DNA of 5,623 nt from an uncultured Gemmatimonadota bacterium (GTDB taxonomy: Bacteria > Gemmatimonadota > Gemmatimonadetes > Gemmatimonadales > Gemmatimonadaceae), in contig CAMLEQ010000272.1 in NCBI GenBank assembly GCA_946479015.1, positions 1 through 5,623 on the forward strand. The letters run 5' to 3'. The notes beneath the pieces are model-generated. The model had not been told where the DNA came from and did not search any database. It saw only the letters and a program-made list of their open reading frames with translations. A program made the translations under genes and the position numbers. The number at the start of each line of letters is the position of its first letter. Position 1 is the stretch's first letter. This document shows, piece by piece, positions 4,062 to 5,623 of this stretch.

Positions 4062-5623
4062 ATGCGCTTCCAATTCGCGACACTCGCCCTCGCCATCGCG
4101 CTCCCGGCGGTTGCCGCCGCGCAGCAGGCGAAGGCACCGGCGCCGGCCAGCGACGGCGGCGTCGTTCCCCTGCCAGAAACGACGCTCCCGCTCAAGCACG
4201 CCCCCGCGCCAACCACGGCGGCCATCACCCCCACCGATCTCATGACCCGGCTCTACATCTTCGCCGACGACTCCATGCAGGGGCGCGAGGCGGGGACGGC
4301 GGGGAACGTGAAGGGCACCGACTACATCGCGAGCGAGATCAAGAAGATGGGCCTCATCCCCGCGGGGGAGAACGGCACCTACTTCCAGACCATCCCGCTC
4401 GTCACGCGCGCCGTCGACGGCGAGCCGACGTTCTCCGTCGGCGGCACGCCGCTCACGCCGTACGCCGACTTCCTCCCGCTCGGCCCCGCCTCGGTGAAGG
4501 ACTCGGCGCTGCAGGTGGTCTATGGCGGCGAGTGGGGCGACTCGGCGCACGCGATCTCCGACGAGCAGGCGCGCGGGAAGCTGGTGGTGTACAGCGTGCC
4601 GCAGGGGTTGCAGGCGCTCCGCGCCGCGCGGCGCGGAAAGTTCGGCGACTCCACCGCCGCGGCGGTGGCGCTGATCGTGCTCGACAGCCTCCCCAAGCAG
4701 TACATCCCGTACTTCCGCCGCCCGGTGACGTACGTCGCCGACTCGTCGGCGGCCGAGAGCAAGCACGCGGCGTTCCTGATCGGGAACGCGGCGGCGGCGA
4801 AGCTCTTCTCCACCCCGGTCGCCCAGCTCACGCCGGGCACCGCGGGCACCGCGGTGTCGGTGGCGGCCACCTACACGATCACCCCCGTCCCCTTCCCCGC
4901 GCGCAACGTGGTGGGGATCGTGCGCGGGAGCGACCCGAAGCTCGCTGGCGAGTACGTCGCGATCGGCGCGCACAACGACCACATCGGGATCGGCCGCATG
5001 GCGGTGGATCACGACTCGATCCGCGTGTGGAACCACATCGTGCGCCCGGAGGGGGCGGACGACGGCGAGAAGGAGGCGACGCCCGCGGAGCAGTCGGAGG
5101 TGGACAGCGTGCTCGCCGCGTACCGCGCGAAGCACCCCGGCACCTCGCGCCCCGACTCGAGCGCCAACGGCGCCGACGAGGATGGCTCCGGCTCGGAGTC
5201 CGTGCTCGAGATCGCGCAGCAGATCTCGTCGATGACGAAGAAGCCGAAGCGGTCGATCCTCTTCGTCTGGCACGTGGGGGAGGAGAAGGGGCTGCTCGGC
5301 TCGGAGTGGTTCACCGACCACCCCACGGTGCCGCGCGACTCGATCGTGGCGCAGCTCAACATGGACATGGTCGGGCGCGGCGACGCGTACGACGAGACCG
5401 GGCGCACGAAGGACGGCGCGCCGATCCACGGCGGTCCCGGGTACGTGCAGCTCGTCGGCTCGCGGCGTCTCTCCACCGAGCTCGGGGACATCATCGAGCA
5501 GGTGAACAAGAGCGGGCACCACAACCTCACGCTCGACTACTCGATCGACGCGGACGGGCACCCGGCGAACATCTACTGCCGCAGCGACCACTACGAGTAC
5601 GCGCGGTACGGGATCCCGATCAC
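4062..5623 (+). CDS. Secreted M28-family zinc metallopeptidase, C-terminus beyond the window
   Basis: Predicted exported di-zinc exopeptidase (M28 aminopeptidase-like). 520 codons are visible with no stop. Residues 1-20 form a Sec signal peptide (hydrophobic LALAIALPAVAAA, likely cleavage after Ala20 before QQ), so it acts outside the cytoplasm; no lipobox Cys is present. A Pro/Ala linker (23-56) precedes the mature domain (ITPTDLMTRLYIFADDSMQGREAG begins at 55). Residues about 120-275 interrupt the peptidase fold and resemble a protease-associated (PA) insert (ARGKLVVYSVP, 170-180). The catalytic core resumes at PARNVVGIVRG (279-289). Metal-site motifs: AHNDH (303-307, His304 and Asp306), GADEDGSG (370-377), GEE (406-408, catalytic Glu407 and ligand Glu408), NMDMVGR (433-439, Asp435) and SDH (508-510, ligand His510). 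Where most members have the bridging Asp in GADDN.SG, the aligned residue is Glu373, flanked by Asp372 and Asp374. About 57 charged residues are inserted between the first two motifs. Family is secure; the substrate is unknown. Confidence 0.93.
   Translation, partial: MRFQFATLALAIALPAVAAAQQAKAPAPASDGGVVPLPETTLPLKHAPAPTTAAITPTDLMTRLYIFADDSMQGREAGTAGNVKGTDYIASEIKKMGLIPAGENGTYFQTIPLVTRAVDGEPTFSVGGTPLTPYADFLPLGPASVKDSALQVVYGGEWGDSAHAISDEQARGKLVVYSVPQGLQALRAARRGKFGDSTAAAVALIVLDSLPKQYIPYFRRPVTYVADSSAAESKHAAFLIGNAAAAKLFSTPVAQLTPGTAGTAVSVAATYTITPVPFPARNVVGIVRGSDPKLAGEYVAIGAHNDHIGIGRMAVDHDSIRVWNHIVRPEGADDGEKEATPAEQSEVDSVLAAYRAKHPGTSRPDSSANGADEDGSGSESVLEIAQQISSMTKKPKRSILFVWHVGEEKGLLGSEWFTDHPTVPRDSIVAQLNMDMVGRGDAYDETGRTKDGAPIHGGPGYVQLVGSRRLSTELGDIIEQVNKSGHHNLTLDYSIDADGHPANIYCRSDHYEYARYGIPI
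4836..4853 (+). repeat. Perfect 9-bp tandem duplication in the M28 gene
   Basis: GGGCACCGC occurs twice head to tail (4836-4844 and 4845-4853), in frame, giving GTAGTA in the protein at about residues 259-264. This lies at the end of the PA-like insert, in a loop-like Gly/Thr/Ala region. It looks like a small replication-slippage duplication that keeps the frame. Confidence 0.6.

Noticed and set aside
3838..4245. Possible small plus-strand gene bridging the dciA-peptidase spacer (135 codons)
   Set aside because: It overlaps the end of dciA and the signal-peptide region of the peptidase out of frame, and its translation is Arg/Ser/Pro-rich without motifs.
3141..5591. 816-codon minus-strand open frame
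   Set aside because: It is antisense to the recF end, dciA and the M28 gene. Its translation is Arg/Val/His-rich without recognisable domains, while the plus strand encodes proteins with intact motifs.
1..5623. CRISPR array, tRNA, insertion sequence or phage attachment site
   Set aside because: No spaced direct repeats, no cloverleaf-like sequence, no transposase motifs and no terminal inverted repeats with target duplication were seen.

Overview
The window is a very GC-rich, densely coded stretch of bacterial chromosome with six genes. The first and last run off the ends. High GC, GTG starts, a secreted M28 peptidase with an Ala-Ala-Ala/Gln-Gln signal-peptide cleavage site, and DciA beside RecF all suit a Gemmatimonadota-type soil bacterium. 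That assignment is inference: other GC-rich phyla are possible and there is no rRNA or similar marker here.

Layout. On the left, two genes read leftward: a bacterial type IB DNA topoisomerase (519-1547), then, after a 57-bp gap, the methionine-salvage isomerase mtnA (starts at 461, leaves the window at base 1). A 90-bp divergent spacer (1548-1637) separates them from a rightward cluster: a crotonase-family enoyl-CoA hydratase (1638-2420), recF (2428-3582, GTG start 7 bp after the previous stop) and dciA, a DUF721 protein (3579-3917, GTG start overlapping the recF stop). A 144-bp spacer (3918-4061) follows, with two adjacent hairpins and an inverted repeat. Then comes a secreted M28-family zinc metallopeptidase (4062 to the right edge, no stop in the window).

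How the genes work together. RecF (recombination mediator at gaps and stalled forks) and DciA (DnaB helicase operation/loading) are linked by a 4-bp overlap, which suggests translational coupling; their adjacency is familiar from replication-gene neighbourhoods of other phyla. The crotonase lies directly upstream in the same apparent operon with no obvious functional link. Topoisomerase IB and MtnA also share only orientation and proximity. The M28 peptidase has its own leader and probably its own promoter.

I found no mobile element, CRISPR array, tRNA, rRNA or clearly novel multigene system. The points most worth a second look are a Glu where M28 enzymes normally have the bridging Asp zinc ligand, a long charged insertion in the same active-site region, the crotonase-recF-dciA arrangement, and the paired hairpins and inverted repeat before the peptidase.
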